Source: Panonychus citri
Taxonomy: Eukaryota; Arthropoda; Arachnida; Trombidiformes; Tetranychidae
Assembly: GCF_014898815.1 (NCBI RefSeq)
Contig: NW_026515527.1
Coordinates: 1-64,000, forward strand
Reading direction: 5' to 3'
Length of the DNA: 64,000 nt
Positions 1 through 13,526 of this stretch are shown piece by piece; positions within the stretch are counted from its first letter, which is position 1; each line of letters begins with the position of its first letter. The notes beneath the pieces are model-generated. The model was given only the letters and a program-made list of their open reading frames with translations, had not been told where the DNA came from and did not search any database. The translations under genes were made by a program, and so were the position numbers.

Positions 1-179
1 GATAATGTATCGAATTGAATCTCTAATCGACTCAATTTGAACATAGAATTGAACTTCAATTCCAAACATCGTATTAGCTTAAAGTCTTATCGTCAGAGAG
101 TTTCACTCAATCGTAATTGAATAATTTCCATGACAATATAATTGAACTGATTCTATCTCTTTTTCTGTTCTTCTTCTAG

Positions 180-506
180 GCTGTTAGTACTATTGAATCT
201 AAGATGCCCTTCAGCAGAGACGATCGAGTTGGATATTTGACCTTCTGTCCAACCAATCTTGGTACCACAATCAGAGCCAGTGTTCACATCGCTTTACCCA
301 AACTTGCCGCTGATAAGAAAAAGCTTGACGAAGTCGCTGCTAAATACAGTTTACAAGTTCGAGGTACTCGAGGTGAACACACCGAATCTGAAGGTGGTGT
401 TTACGATATCTCCAACAAGAGACGATTAGGACTTACCGAGTACCAGGCCGTCAAGGAAATGCAAGATGGTATTCTTGAGTTGATCAAGATTGAGGAATCA
501 ATGTAA
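180..506 (+). CDS. AK: arginine kinase, last coding exon
   Basis: This is the C-terminal part of a phosphagen (guanidino) kinase, which moves phosphate between ATP and arginine in the cytosol as an energy buffer. The exon follows a pyrimidine-rich intron end (TTCTTCTAG, AG at 178-179) and reads in frame from 180, upstream of the first Met at 204, to the stop. It contains FCPTNLGTT, with the family's reactive cysteine, and the nucleotide-contacting segment RGTRGEHTES followed by GGVYDISNKRR. The Thr/Ser residues and LGLTEYQAV fit arginine kinase rather than vertebrate creatine kinase. Earlier exons lie left of the window. I see no frame damage. Identification is secure; the exact paralogue cannot be judged from one exon. 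Confidence 0.95.
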   Translation, partial: AVSTIESKMPFSRDDRVGYLTFCPTNLGTTIRASVHIALPKLAADKKKLDEVAAKYSLQVRGTRGEHTESEGGVYDISNKRRLGLTEYQAVKEMQDGILELIKIEESM

Positions 507-2688
507 TCCAGTTATTAATCAACAATTAACACCACCGAAAACCACCACCACCACCACAACAACAACAACAACAAACACCAACATCATCCACTAGATAATT
601 GTAATTAATTGTCTCAATGGATTGATATTAATATTATAACATCTACTTCCGCTTATTTCGTTCAAGGCAAATCTAAACCTGAAAAAAAAGTTAATTATGT
701 GCAGTTATGTTTAGATGATTACAATTAACTAGTCAGTATATTTATTGGAAATTAATAGCCAATGATACAAAGATGATCACAGCTCATGACATTTTCTCTC
801 TCACTCTAATTACTCTTCTCTCTCTCTAATTGTAATTACTCAAATTATATAATTAAGAGAAAATGGGAGTTATTAATTGCCTTCTTAATCATCAAGCTAA
901 TTATTTTGCTTCTTAAATCACTTTCTCAATAACAATACATCAACCATAATAATAATCACACAGAATCGTCTAAATCACTACAACAACAACAACAACAATC
1001 TAATCAACTCAGTGGTTTCAACAATTAAAAAGCTTCAAAATGATTTCACTCTTACCTTGATTTCTGGTTAAATTATCAACTAATTGTTTGTCAGCTCATT
1101 TGTTAATTGTCCACAATCAAAGGGATAAAATCAATCATCATGTATACATAATTTACCAAAGATTATTGTTCCTTGTTAATCACCATAATTGTTAGAAAAC
1201 AAAATTTTCGTTCTTAATTGTTGATGTTATTTAATTTGTTTGTTTTTCCTTCTTTACTTTTTCGTTGACTTTAAATTAACAATTAACTATTATTTTAAGA
1301 CCACTTTGGATGTTGCCTGTTGATTATGAGAAACAAAATAAATTCAATTCAATACAATTAAATTAAATCAACCAAATCAAATAAAATAAAATCTTACCTT
1401 TAATTTTGTTTTCATTTGACAATTTCAGTTAATCACTAGACTTAAATTTTAATGATGAGATTAAAGTAAAAAAAAAGATGAAAGTAATTCATCAAGTATC
1501 GATTTAAATTTGATTAATCACATCGATACCTGAAGAAATACTCTACTTTTAATCACTAGAATGAAACAATTAACTAATCAGGGAAGAAAGTTCACCAACA
1601 ACAACACAATCTCACTCGAAAAATCGAGTTAATTGGTTAATTAAAAAGACACTCGATTAAATCGGGTGAGATTAGTAGTTAATGATGAGGAATTGATTAG
1701 CCTGATTGTTGATCACAAATCACATTGAAAATCACTGAACACTTTTAATTGTAAAAAAACTAGAGAACCAGTTTAACTTTAATCAATTTTAACTGATCAA
1801 CATGAGAATTGAAAGTGAAGTTAATTGTTGTTTCCATCAACAGTTAAATTGTGTCTTCGGATGTCTATGTAATTATAACCATCGCCATCTAACGATTGGT
1901 TGATTAGTTTAATAATTAACTGTTGTTAATTAGTTTCACACGATTGTTAAACAACAATTAACTTGGTAATGATTTTGTATTGTGTTTCAATTAAGAAAAA
2001 TAAACTTTTTCTCTCAGGAAAGTTTTCATCGCCTCTTTCCAATTACAATTAACCAATTAATAGTTAATTGTTAACAACCATAACAATTTAAATCCGAGAT
2101 GATCTTTTTGTTTTTCCAATACTAATTGTTGATTGTACATTTAAATTAAATTAGATTAACAAATCGATTAAATTGTTTCAACATTAAGCCAACTAAAAGT
2201 AAAACTTTGTTTTCAACCAAAATCAAATGAAACAAAATCATCAACGGAACAATTTAAATTGTTACAATGTAATCTGATAGATTTAGTTATACATAAATTA
2301 AATGAACCAATTATTGAATTAAAATGATTTATGGTTAATTATTTTCATCTCTTTCCTATTGGTAACTTTTTTTTTTTAAATTGTCGTAATAATTAAATAC
2401 TCTCACAAATCAGTTGAATGACAATTATTTTATTTACATGATTTATTTTCAATTGAAACAATTGATTGACAATAAGTAAAGTGTTACAATTAAGGGAATT
2501 GTTGATAAGCAGTTAATTGTTTACGATTGAAGTAAAAATAAATATACACTTTTCATATGTGTGTTTGTGTGTGAGTTTGAGTTTGAGTTTTGAACAGTTA
2601 ATTGTTAAAGGAAATTAAAGATTAACTTGATAATAATAATCAAATAGTTAATTGATTTTCACTTGTTATCATAACAATTAAATTTTTC
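507..2688. other. intergenic, arginine kinase 3' UTR and AT-rich spacer
   Basis: This stretch holds the 3' UTR of arginine kinase, starting with CA-rich ACC/ACA repeats near 535-580, then AT-rich spacer. TTAATTGT/ACAATTAA words recur many times, for example around 1905-1965 and 2040-2090. I see no convincing coding exon or RNA gene. Confidence 0.6.
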
Positions 2689-5600
2689 TCATGAAGTTGA
2701 TTGAGATGGTAAAATGTATTCTAATATCGGATGATATGAGAAATTAACTTTTCCATCGGAAACTGAATTAGCTAATGTTTTATCCGAATTGGTATTAGTA
2801 TCATTACTTTTATTGTTGATTGTAGTAATTAAATGATTGTTGTTTGTTGAATCATTTTTATCATTTGATTTAATTGTTTCCTGAGGATGAGTAACATGGG
2901 AATTTGATTCACCGGTGACTGCGACTTTGGGTGTACTTGTTAATACCACTGAATCGTAAGTGCTAATTGTCTCATTTAATTTAGTTGATTGTTGATTAGA
3001 ATCATGGTCATTATCGTTATCATGTTGATTAGAATCGAAATTATTTTGATTGTTATTAGAATTTGAATTGGAATTGGAATCTGAAGCTCGATTAACGTTC
3101 ATTTTGTTTCTTTCTTGTTCCGTTGAAAATAATCGGGAGGTTTTCGTTCCGATTTAAGTGCATCCGCTGACGATTTACTGGCCGAAGCATAAGCGGTCAA
3201 AGTGTGAAGGTCAGTATTTGTCGGGTTTATCGGTTGTTTGTACACAGGGAATTGTATATTACTTGTGGTGGAACCATGGTGATGGTGCCGTTGGAGTTGT
3301 GGGGATAAAGGATGAGATGAAACTGGAACATGAATAACTTGGACCAATGGTGTACCTCCGTTGGACATTTCGCTGCCAGGAATTGAGGATGATGAAGATG
3401 ACGAAGAAGATGATAAAGGTGATGATGAGCCTCGAGTAAATGTTCCACTTGGATGTGAGCTACTTAATCGTCCACCCAAATTATCTGAATGCTCTTGGAA
3501 TGATAAAGGTTCCTCAGCATAAATCATTCCAGGTAAAAGATATTCATTGTTTGATAAATCATTTGGATTATTTGATGAAGGTGATTTACCAGTAATTGAA
3601 GAGAAACCAGTGGTTGGATTAAATGATCCAGTTAATCCTTGAATATTTTGAATTGCATCTGATTGAGATGTTAATTGTTGCAAGACACTCTCAGGTGATA
3701 TTGATCCAGTTAAAGAAGGATAGTTTTTCAGACTTGATAACACGGAAAGTTGAGCCTTTAATAGGTCACTATTTACAGCGTTAATGTTATCCAATACCGA
3801 GAAAGGATTACCTGACATTGTTGTCGGTCCTTGATTACCTGGACCAGAGCCAAGAATTGACCAAAGTGCGTTACTCAACTGTATCGGTGTTGGACTTTTA
3901 CCTATTGAAACGTGTCCATTGTTATTGGAACCTACTGTTCCGCCGTTGGCACCATTTAAATTTGATCCGCTCGATGATCCTGACCCGGTTCCAGGTGATT
4001 CATTTAATCCTAATAAGTCGGACATTGGTGATGGTCCAGTTGGACCTCCGGTTCGTCTAATGTGACATGAACATGCTGTCGGTATACGGAAGGTGTCGAT
4101 GTAAAATCCTTTACCTTTTTCGAACACCATTAGTCGATGGAAAGAGTGAACTTGAGCACAACGGGAAGCGATTCCAATGTTGGTCACATAATTACAACGT
4201 TGATTGGGTCGAAGACACTTTTCCATACGAACCGTTTGAGTGAATTCAGCGGCGTTTACAATCACCTTCCAATCGCCTTTCATGTTACGAGCAAGTTTAG
4301 GTTTTCCATAGAGAACTTCAGAAGGACAAACATAACCACTACTCGCAGTATCTTTAGATGAACTTCCACCGCCGTTATTATTAGAAGCACCATTTGTGCC
4401 CGAAGATCCGTCGTTTCCTCCTGATGATCTGATTCCCTGTCTTCCACCGGATTTTATAAATGAATCTGAATTTGCTGCTGAATACATTGGATCGACAACT
4501 CTTTCATCACCCAACACATCATTTCTATCTCCTGGTGAATCATTGTCTTCATCAGAATCATCGCTCGAATCGTCGATATCATAGCTATACGATTCCTCGA
4601 CATCTCTTGGAATCCCGTCAACCAATGATGGATTACCTTTCACCTCTGAATACATCAATTCAAAAATGTCTCTTCTTTTATAAATTTCATCGACAATCGC
4701 TTGTTCTGGATACTCGAAATCGTCAACACAAATATGAGCAGTGAATTTGTCACAACGAGGTGACATTTCATTCTTATGACGATCCGAATCGTAGTTGTTA
4801 TTATTATTATTACCAATTCTATCAGTACCATCATGAGAATCACTTGTTTCACCGTAACTGTGTTTCTGATTATCACCTTGATTTCCATTATTTCCATTGC
4901 CACTATTTGAGCCTCCATTTGATGGTCGATTTTGATTTGGTCTGTATCTTGTACCATGTCGATTACCATCAGGTTTGGCCTGGATTGGAGGTCGTTTGAA
5001 TTGCCTTTTAACAGCATTATTGAAATCGACCTCATCGTGATCTGAACCCGCTGTTTCAAAAATTGTCTGTGGTGATAAAGGTGATGGAGGATGAGGGGAA
5101 TGCGGATGATGGGACGATGAAAATGAGGGGGAAGAGGAGCTGGTGAACCGTTATAATGTGACGGGGGAATATCATCAGTCGTTCCTCCCTTTTCAATGAA
5201 ATCGAGCCAATATTTGATACCAGAATTTTCCATGATATCAGGAGGAAGTAAAACTGAATTCTCAGGATTATAAGGACCTGGAAAACCTTCTGGTTGAGGT
5301 AATAGACCAGGAAGAATCATTTGATCTGACGATGAACCAGGTCGACCAATCGATGCCAATGAAGGTCCATGAAGTGATGCCAATGAAATCGGAGCGGTTT
5401 CATAATGAATAGGAATTGTACCTCGACCAGGGCCAACGGTATGGTCTCTTCTGTGTGGATGTTTAGGTCGCTTTAATCGACGAGTAAGACCACCAAACCA
5501 GGAAGCAATGGTTCGTGATTCAGTCTCGTTATCGTTTAAATTGTGATCTGAAGATTCGTAAAATGAATTATTTATCACGGAGGGTAAAGGATGCGTCGGA

Positions 5601-6346
5601 TATGAGGGTAAATATTTTAATCCATGGGTATTACGATCAGCTGGAAGTGAATTTATCTTGCGATTTGCAAGGTAAGACATAAGCAGTAAAGTTAACGGTT
5701 GAAGTAAAGAAGTGCCCGACTTATTATCTTGTTGATTGATTGGATGAGCGATCGTTAAATTGTTGACTGATGAAGATGTGCTCATATCAAGTTCACTTCG
5801 TCCTTTGGTTGGTTTTGGTGGTTTATGAGTAGTCGAAGGTTGAACAACAAGATTAGCCTGTGTTGACGATAAAGGTAACGAACTCGGAGTTGTGGTTGTA
5901 GTTGAGGATGAAATTAACACCCTTGGTGCTGGTGTTGTTGTGGTCGACGTTGTAGTCGTAGTTGTGGTTGTAGTTGATGTTGAACTTGTGGTTGGCCCTT
6001 TAACAATAATGGGTCGTGATTTCAATGGTAAAACTGAGACATTAACCTTTAGGTGAGTTTTAAATGGATTAAATTGATTATCAAAATCAGTGGTCATCAC
6101 AGTTGACCGGTGTAAAAAGGGTTGTCTAGTTGTGGTAGTTGTTGTTGGTAACCTTTTAGATTGAAATTGATCATTGTGATATAATTGATGATGAGCAGAT
6201 GAGATCACAATTGGATGATCATCTTCATCACTAAAATTTTTAATTCGATGATGATATTTATTTCTAGGTGAACTAATTACATTATTAACGTTAATCAATA
6301 CACTGATCACAATAAAATTACACAGGTGAACGTTTAATTGTAACAT
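2689..6346 (-). CDS. Spaetzle-like secreted cystine-knot ligand (frame breaks)
   Basis: Likely a Toll-pathway or neurotrophin-type ligand precursor. The start at 6346 gives a hydrophobic signal peptide, then a long Thr/Ser-rich pro-region and a basic furin-like stretch (TRRLKR). The C-terminal half carries CDKFTAHICVDDFEYPEQA, a spacer, then the Spaetzle-type cystine knot (VRMEKC, a Cys pair spaced like the family, FYIDTFRIPTACSC) and a long Ser/Asn/Gly-rich tail. The first frame (6346 to about 5100) must change to the cystine-knot frame somewhere in 5040-5160. No good splice donor is visible there, so an indel or an atypical intron is possible. The knot frame stops at 3099 in an ATGA overlap with a further 137-codon Asn/Asp-rich frame (2689-3102). 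A 98-nt intron at 3081-3178 (GTAAAT...TTCAG) would join these in phase. Ligand identity is well supported; the exact gene model is not. Confidence 0.75.
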
Positions 6347-9125
6347 TGTGTCAACAAGGGATAAACAGGCGAAAACCAGAACAATCGTAATTCAGGAATT
6401 AAATTAATCACCATGAATGGAAAATTTAAATTTCTTGTAAAGAAGCAAAAAAATTCACATAATATGTAAAAGGAAGAAGCAAAAAACTAACCTCAAGAAA
6501 AGTAAATCAAACAATCTTCATCAACTACCTGTTCTTGAATCATCTTCATCTTTCTCCCATTCAACTTACATGCTCACTCACCTTTCTCTCTCCCTCTCTC
6601 AGCCCTTAGAAGAAGAAGATGATGATGATGATGATGATAAAGAAAAGATAAGTCTGAAGATGACACGGTTGGAATGAGGATGAAAAAGGCGCAATTGAAT
6701 ATGAACAATATGAACACGAGTCGATCAGAATTCATATTGTCACCAATATTGAATATTTTTTATCAATCGAGTTTTTTTTTCTCTTCATCTTCTCATTTTG
6801 CTTTTTAACAATCAACAAATTGACTTTTGATAAACAATTAGAGGGAAAAACGGATAATGATGATGATGATGAAGATAACGAGCTGTTTAATTTGATTAAG
6901 GCCTAAACACGTTACAGTTAAGTGAATAATAAACTTGTAACTATTACAAATATGAAATTAAATTTTCACCTTGAAATTGATATTAGTATATGATAATTGT
7001 CAGTTCTTCAAGACTAATGATGTGCAAAAAGTAAAGTAAAAACGATGAGGATGAGGAAAGAAAAAATGTTCTCTCAAGATTATAAACAATAATGATGATA
7101 ATCTTAATGATGATGATGATGATGATAATGGTACGAGTTCTATTATATTATCAAATAATAACTTAGAAGGAAAGTTTCATGGATGAGAGATGGAAGAAGA
7201 TAGAGTAGAGATGAACAGGGGATGAATTGGGTGTAATTTTGTGGAAATTGAAAAAAAAAGAGTTGATGATAATGATGATCAGTTGATGACGAAATTAAAT
7301 TTCAAGTTTATTCTGAGAGTGTAACAGTTACATTACAATTCCGGTGTCGATGTGTTTGGATGAGCACGAGAAACAACATTAACCACCATCAACTGATCAT
7401 CAGCACCTTTACACCTTCCATGTCGGGAGGAAGACAAAACGGATGAGGATGATAAATAAGATGAAAGAAATTAGGTTTCATCCATTGATTTTCATCTTAA
7501 TTGTTACCTTTAAAATCCTTTGATTGTGAAACATGAAAGGAAAGTCAATTATCATTATTATGGTTCTGAGACCATTTTGATAGGGATGATGAGGATAACA
7601 TTGATTACGAGATGATTAACAAAATAGACTGAAAATTAAGGTCAATTAACGTTGAGAATTTGACTAATTTGATGCTAATTAAACTCGATTAATCCTGTTA
7701 CATAATCGGAATTGGTCGTTGTTATTTTTGATTAATCAATCAACTAACTGGTTAATTGTTTACTTCATCTCTTTTTAAACATTCATCTAATTGTTGAGGT
7801 TACCATTTAGATTTTGAATTATCTTTATTGGTAAACTAATTGTATTTGATTATGAAAATCGTGATTTGAAATTTTAATCATGTTAACAAGTAAATGATTG
7901 TTGAGAATTACAATTAAACTTAACAATGATTAACTATGTTCACATGATGGGTAACCAAATCAAATTTACTGTAATAATCATTTTTTTAAGATTGACAATC
8001 AATTGTGTTGACAATGAGTGACAATTAACAAGAGAAATGGTTAATTTGATTCATTGTTAATTCTGTAATTGTAACAATACACAAATAATTGGTTGAAAAA
8101 AGGCAATTGACCTTAAGGGGCTTTGACTGGTTGACCATTGGGAAAAAAGATTGATTTTATTTCCGATAATTTAACTAACTATTTAGTTAAATTGTTTGGG
8201 ATGGAAAATTTTTCCACATCAATGTAAGGTAAACTAAATGGTTCCATAATTAAACTTTGAACTGAGAAAAGTTAACTAACTAGTTATTCAAGAATTGATT
8301 GTGATCAGTTAAAGTAATTGCAATTAAGGGTTAAAAATCTTTGGGACATTTGTATAGTTGATTTAATAGGAAGAATCTGTAAACTTGATTAACTTTAGAC
8401 TAAACAAATTTAAGATCAGAATTGATTAGTTAATCTGATCATTTGTTGATTGGTTAAAGTTTTTTTTTGTTGTTCGTTAACAAGTTAATATTGTTGCTTC
8501 AATGATTCCAATAGTTAGTTAATCAATCAGAAATTAAGGTAACAAGAAACAATCAAGACAATTGGGAGAGAGAGATTTTTTTTTATAATCATTAAGAGAA
8601 ATGATTAAGCTAAATGATTATCGTTGATTGGAAATTGAAAACAATCAGTGAAAGGTTGAAGATTAACAGAATGATCGTAATTGCGATTAGTAATCATCAT
8701 TTCACCGGTAACGTTAATGTGAAGCAATTAAGTTTATCGTTAATTTGATTCCTTGAAATCCAGTTAACCATTTATATACAGTCAACAATTAACATTGTAT
8801 TCAACTGATTAGAAAAATTAATTCATTTGTAATTTGGTAACAATCAAGTTAAAGATGATACATTTCGTGAGGAAAGTAAAGATTGTTGATCAATTATTAG
8901 AATCATTGATTTTTAACAATTACTGAAATTAATAACCCGATTAATTTAATTTCATTGTTATCGATAAGTTTTTTCACAAGCAATTAACTTGTTAGACAAT
9001 TTTGATCATGTTAAAACAATTAAAATGTATCATTTTCATTTTTTGATTGACCTCAATATCCATTGTCATAATTATTAATAAATTGTTTGTTATTTTTACT
9101 GATTGTTGTTGTTGTTGTTTCAAAG
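6347..9125. other. intergenic, Spaetzle-like gene upstream region
   Basis: AT-rich spacer with GAT/ATG trinucleotide runs (for example 6618-6640, 6857-6875 and 7107-7130) and many TTAATTGT-type words from about 7600 to 9100. The part next to 6347 is probably the 5' UTR and promoter of the Spaetzle-like gene. I see no coding exon with recognisable content. Confidence 0.5.
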
Positions 9126-10918
9126 TTAATTTGATTGAATATAAGTGCAAATAACTTTTTCAACAATTAAGTAAATTGCCCAAGCTCCAGGATCGGGTCC
9201 TTGATATGGTTGTATTGGTGTGTACGAAGCTCGGCCAATCTTAGCGACCATCGAGGCCGTAGATTCAGCTGATAATTTAACTTCGTCAATTATAGCGGTC
9301 AAAACACTCGCCGTGGGCTCAGTTGAGGCCAGGAAATTTTCTAGCGCTTTAATCAAAGCGGTCAACGGGTCAACCAAGGTTCGATCTCCTGGCTCTGCGT
9401 AACTGTACAGGGTCATTTTGCTACACGATCTTTTGATGATTGGTAACCAGCTTTGCATGGATAATCCTAGAACTGGATTAACCGACCTCATAGATTCAAC
9501 AACATTCGAGGCTTCGTTGAAAAATAAACTGAAAAGTGCTCCACTCGTTCCGCCCATACAGCTCTCGATAATGTGGGCTAATTGAAGGAAAGAAGCTACA
9601 AATTTTCCCGATTCTATGGTTGATAAAATTTTTCGAGCTCCAACAGCTAAAGTTGATCCACAATCCGAATCACCTGATTCTGAATCAAGTCTATTAAGAT
9701 CACTTTCGTTATCGATTAAAACTTTACAAGCCGCGGAAACACATTTGATGAATATTGTTTCGTCCTCAGTTAATCTATCGGCTACACTTTCGTAACAACT
9801 AAGTGAACTTTCATATCTTCATGATCTTCGATGATCAGTCTACTTGGGTCATTTAATTGTCGAGATAAAGAAGATCCTTGGGTTATGATAGCACTGTAAC
9901 ATGGTGCATCCAGATGAGCCAAGATTTCATCATTTACGACCATCATACTAATACAGATACCGACCATATCGAAAGATGTTACATATCGACCTGAATAAGT
10001 ACGTTCAATGGTAAATCCTTGCGAAGTCAACTGAGAGACAGTCTCTCTGATAATAATATTCATTTCCATAGTTGTTAATCCACCATTGTCATTGAATAAA
10101 AGGACAATTCGAGTTGATCGATCAGGTAAAAAGTATTCACTTAGACCAGCATCTTCGCTGGTCAACCGTCCAATTAACAAAGCAACGGCTTCATTAGCTG
10201 GAATATATGATACACGATCAGAACCTCTTTCTCCGTGAATTCCTAGACCAACTTCGAGTTGCCCTGAAGGCATAACAAAAGACGGACCAACTCCAGGAAC
10301 ATTACAAGGACCAAGAGAAATCGAGATGGAAGCGATTCGATCTGAAATAGACTGTAGATATGTTTTGATGGACCTAAGATCTGATTTCGATTCAGCTAAG
10401 GCACCAGCGATTTTATGGATAAAAAATACACCCGCTAATCCTCTTGATCCTCCAGCCTTTCCGCCCGCCGATCTGAAAACACAATCATCACCAAACACGA
10501 AAATGTCCACTTTAAACCCAAGCGCAATAGCTTTTTCCTTTGCTAATCCAAAGTGAATTCTATCACCAGTGTAATTAGGAACGATTAACAAGGTTTCACT
10601 GTTTTGACCAATAGGATTGACGATTTTAATTGTTCTCAGAACCTCATCAGTAGTGGGCGAAGCAAATATATTACCGGAAACGGAAGCAGTTAACAAACCT
10701 CGACCAACGAAACCAGCATGTGATGGCTCATGTCCCGAACCACCACCAGAAATTAAGGCAACTTTACGTTTCGACAGAACTGATTCTCCGAAATCTTTTC
10801 TCAACACAATGTTGGACGTTTTGTGGATAATCAGGTGACTATTAACGGTGACAAGACCTTCAAGGTTATCACGAACAGCACTTGGAATATCATTTACGAA
10901 ATACAATCGAGAAGACAT
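9126..10918 (-). CDS. TKFC: triokinase/FMN cyclase (dihydroxyacetone kinase)
   Basis: Phosphorylates dihydroxyacetone and glyceraldehyde with ATP; animal homologues also split FAD to cyclic FMN. The DhaK domain starts at 10918 with the GGGSGHEPSHAGFVG substrate loop and the GIHGERG segment holding the substrate-binding histidine. The DhaL domain lies at 9126 to about 9790 in a different frame, with a GDSDCG metal-binding motif, MGGTSGALF, AEPGDRT and GRASY, all matching the family. The two domains are joined either by a 62-nt intron (GTAGAC...GTGTAG, 9786-9847), which restores phase exactly, or by an indel. Total length of about 580 residues is close to the family norm. The usual GDGDCG has Ser instead of the second Gly. 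Identification is secure; the junction is inferred. Confidence 0.9.
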
Positions 10919-11622
10919 GATTAACTCTAACGATCAGTTAATTCATCAGAAAAGAAAAATCCAGTTTAATCAACACAGAGAGAGAGAGATTGAAAGTACT
11001 TAAGATAAGAACTTGTATCAAGTAAAGAAAAGATGGCGCTAGAATAACAATGAAAGAGAAATTTCGTCGTTCGATCGTCCTACTTAATTTTGGGCGAAAT
11101 TTTCTCAATCTTAATCTCAATTGAAACCTTTTCTCTCTCAGTCTTACTCGAAGCTTAGAAAGAAAAATCTTTCAAACTGGTTTATCGTCTTTCGCCTCTG
11201 TGTAAGGAAAAATAGTTAATATTCAGGACTGAAGATGATTACAATTAGTTTGATAATTAACCTTGAACTTGATTCTTTTTGTTGTCAAGTTACAATTGGT
11301 AAATACTCTTAACTTTCAGATAACTTTCACAATTAAACATGTTAACAATTACTATTACATAAGATATTGATTGTTTTTGATGAGAGGGGAATATTGAAAA
11401 TGACTAGATTAATTGTCGAGGCAAATTTGATGTATTACAATTGAGCAATTAAAATTAAAACGTTTATCCTAAATAATGTTGTCATTTACAGATTTGTTTT
11501 GTTTTTTCACAATGATAATAATGATGATTAAATTACTTGTATAATCAGAATCACATTTGGATACCAGATGATCGGGTTAACCAAGATTGTTAATTGTTTT
11601 TGCCACAAATATTTACTCTTAT
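10919..11622. other. intergenic between TKFC and PDP genes
   Basis: The right side of TKFC is its promoter and 5' UTR, with an AG run near 10977-10989. The left side of the phosphatase gene is its 3' UTR. A short 60-codon open frame at 10938-11120 has no recognisable content. Nothing else is seen. Confidence 0.5.
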
Positions 11623-13526
11623 TTAATCTAATTGCAGAACGATAACAGTTATATCATCTCTAAAATTACGGACAAGGTGAGATGGTAAAGTCAAGAAAGT
11701 AGATAATCTTTTATGTTGTGATTTAAAATCAGTTGGATTATCATCTTGGATCAGATTGGATAAAGGTGGAGGTGTTCCTAAGGCAACTCGGATTAAGTGT
11801 GTAGATCTGTTATCATCAATGAACTTATTGTAATCGATTGTTGAATCACCATGAACAGGAATCTTTGATTCAATTGAATTATCTGTAACCTTATTGGAAA
11901 CTTGTTTACTGGGACAACTTTGATTAGAGTTCTTTGGCACTGGGATATTTTCACTTGATGAGACATTTGAATTTAATATAAATTGATGTCGGAATAATTG
12001 TTTAATCAAACAACGACTAGTTCCATACTGTTCCCAGAGACCATCGGTTGCAATTACAATGAATCTACTTCCAATGGTTGTTTCTGATTTTTGAGATAAT
12101 GAGATCTTGGAGACTTCAGGTTGAGCTGTAAGGTAAGGAGGGGTCAGGTAATTTGGAGGTATAATATGAGGACCAAAAGCTTGAGTTAGGCCAACTTTTT
12201 TGATTTTTTCGATCTCCCATTTGTAACAGAAATCACCGAAAGCTCGGAAAGGCATAAGATGGGATAAAAGTCTATCATTTTTGATAATTGTTTTCTTTTC
12301 TTTAGCTGGATGGGCAGAAAGTAATCTCTTGGTTTCGGAGGCATTATCACTGTTATGCTCATTGGTTAAATCAACTGATTTAGTTACATGATTAGATGGA
12401 CCATCTTCACGGAATCCCAAGACTGCTTTACAATCACCTGAATAATAATATAAATAAATTGGATTGTTAATCATTTGATAATAGTGTTGAAATTATAGAT
12501 GAGAGAGAGAGAGATTTATATTTAAGATTAGATTAGATTTACCTGTAGACGCAATATAACAATCATCATCATGGATCATGATCAAAGAGACGCAACAACC
12601 ACTAACGGCAAGCGAAAGATAATAATGGATGAGAACATTTGAAACAGGATTTGATAAACCATGTTCGATTTCATCTGAAATATCTTGATCACATTGTAAG
12701 AAAGCATCAGATATTTTCTCTTCAATTGTTTCATATGAAGTTTCAGTAAGTTTATGAGCAAATCTTTCCAGGTAAAATTTGGTTCTTTCTGATGAGACAG
12801 ACTTGATTCGTTCACAGGCAATAGGTCCATACGATAAACTTAAACTTTGAGATATATTTGGAGCTATTTGTAAATCTTCAACAATTTTATCCAATTTTTT
12901 CATCAGAAACAATATTAACTGGATCCGTGCATAAAGATAAAGCGATATAACTAAATAAACGTTTTGTAACAACATCGGCACATAATCTACCACCATGGCC
13001 ATCGAAAACGGCGAAAATCATGGCTTCTTTTGAAGAATTTGAATTTAAAGATGTATTGATATCGGTTAAATTTAATTTAGATACTCGAAGACGATCTTCA
13101 ATCGGTTGATTAGAAGAAAGTTGATTACATTCGATTGTCTTTATTCGACCGTTTCCAGAAAATTTCACTTCATTCATAGTGAGAATACTTGTGACCTAAG
13201 AAAGAAAATATTATTTTATAAAAAAGAAATGATATTCGAATGTCGAAAATATCGAGTAAAGAGTCGAGGAGAAAAACACTAACCTGTTCTGGTGTCAGTT
13301 CGGGCGGTGGTTCATCGGATTCTCCACCGATTGCTGAGAAATAAGATTCTTGTTTAGAAGAAAAATCTCTTTTCTGATTGAATTTGGTGAATCCGAAATT
13401 GGGTAAGAATAAAAGGTTGATGTTCCCTCCACTCCATGTACGAAAATTTCTCGTATTAATGGACGGTGATGATGAGGTTGAAATCCTTCGAGGTTTAAAT
13501 AATCTAAGTAGCATTGAGACTCTCAT
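11623..13526 (-). CDS. PDP1: pyruvate dehydrogenase phosphatase catalytic subunit (PP2C family)
   Basis: Mitochondrial Mg-dependent phosphatase that reactivates pyruvate dehydrogenase. Exons: 13526-13284, 13195-12543 and 12437-11623, with clean GT-AG introns (GTTAGT, GTAAAT). The N-terminus is basic and Ser-rich, fitting a mitochondrial presequence. Motifs in order: LTPEQV, IEDR, FAVFDGHGG with the metal Asp, then STGDCKAVLG across the second splice, LMPFRAFGD, LTAQPEV, VIATDGLWE and a closing DDITVIVLQ. THLIRVALG with an LSTFLTLP segment separates PDP from other PP2C enzymes. Between CTDPVN and LDKIVEDL the frame shifts by one base at a run of six A (plus-strand T at 12895-12900). Removing a base would restore phase, so sequence error is likely. 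Symbol by family; PDP1 versus PDP2 orthology not tested. Confidence 0.88.

Noticed and set aside
3818..4744. Plus-strand frames opposite the Spaetzle-like gene.
   Set aside because: They are shadows of the biased minus-strand coding sequence.
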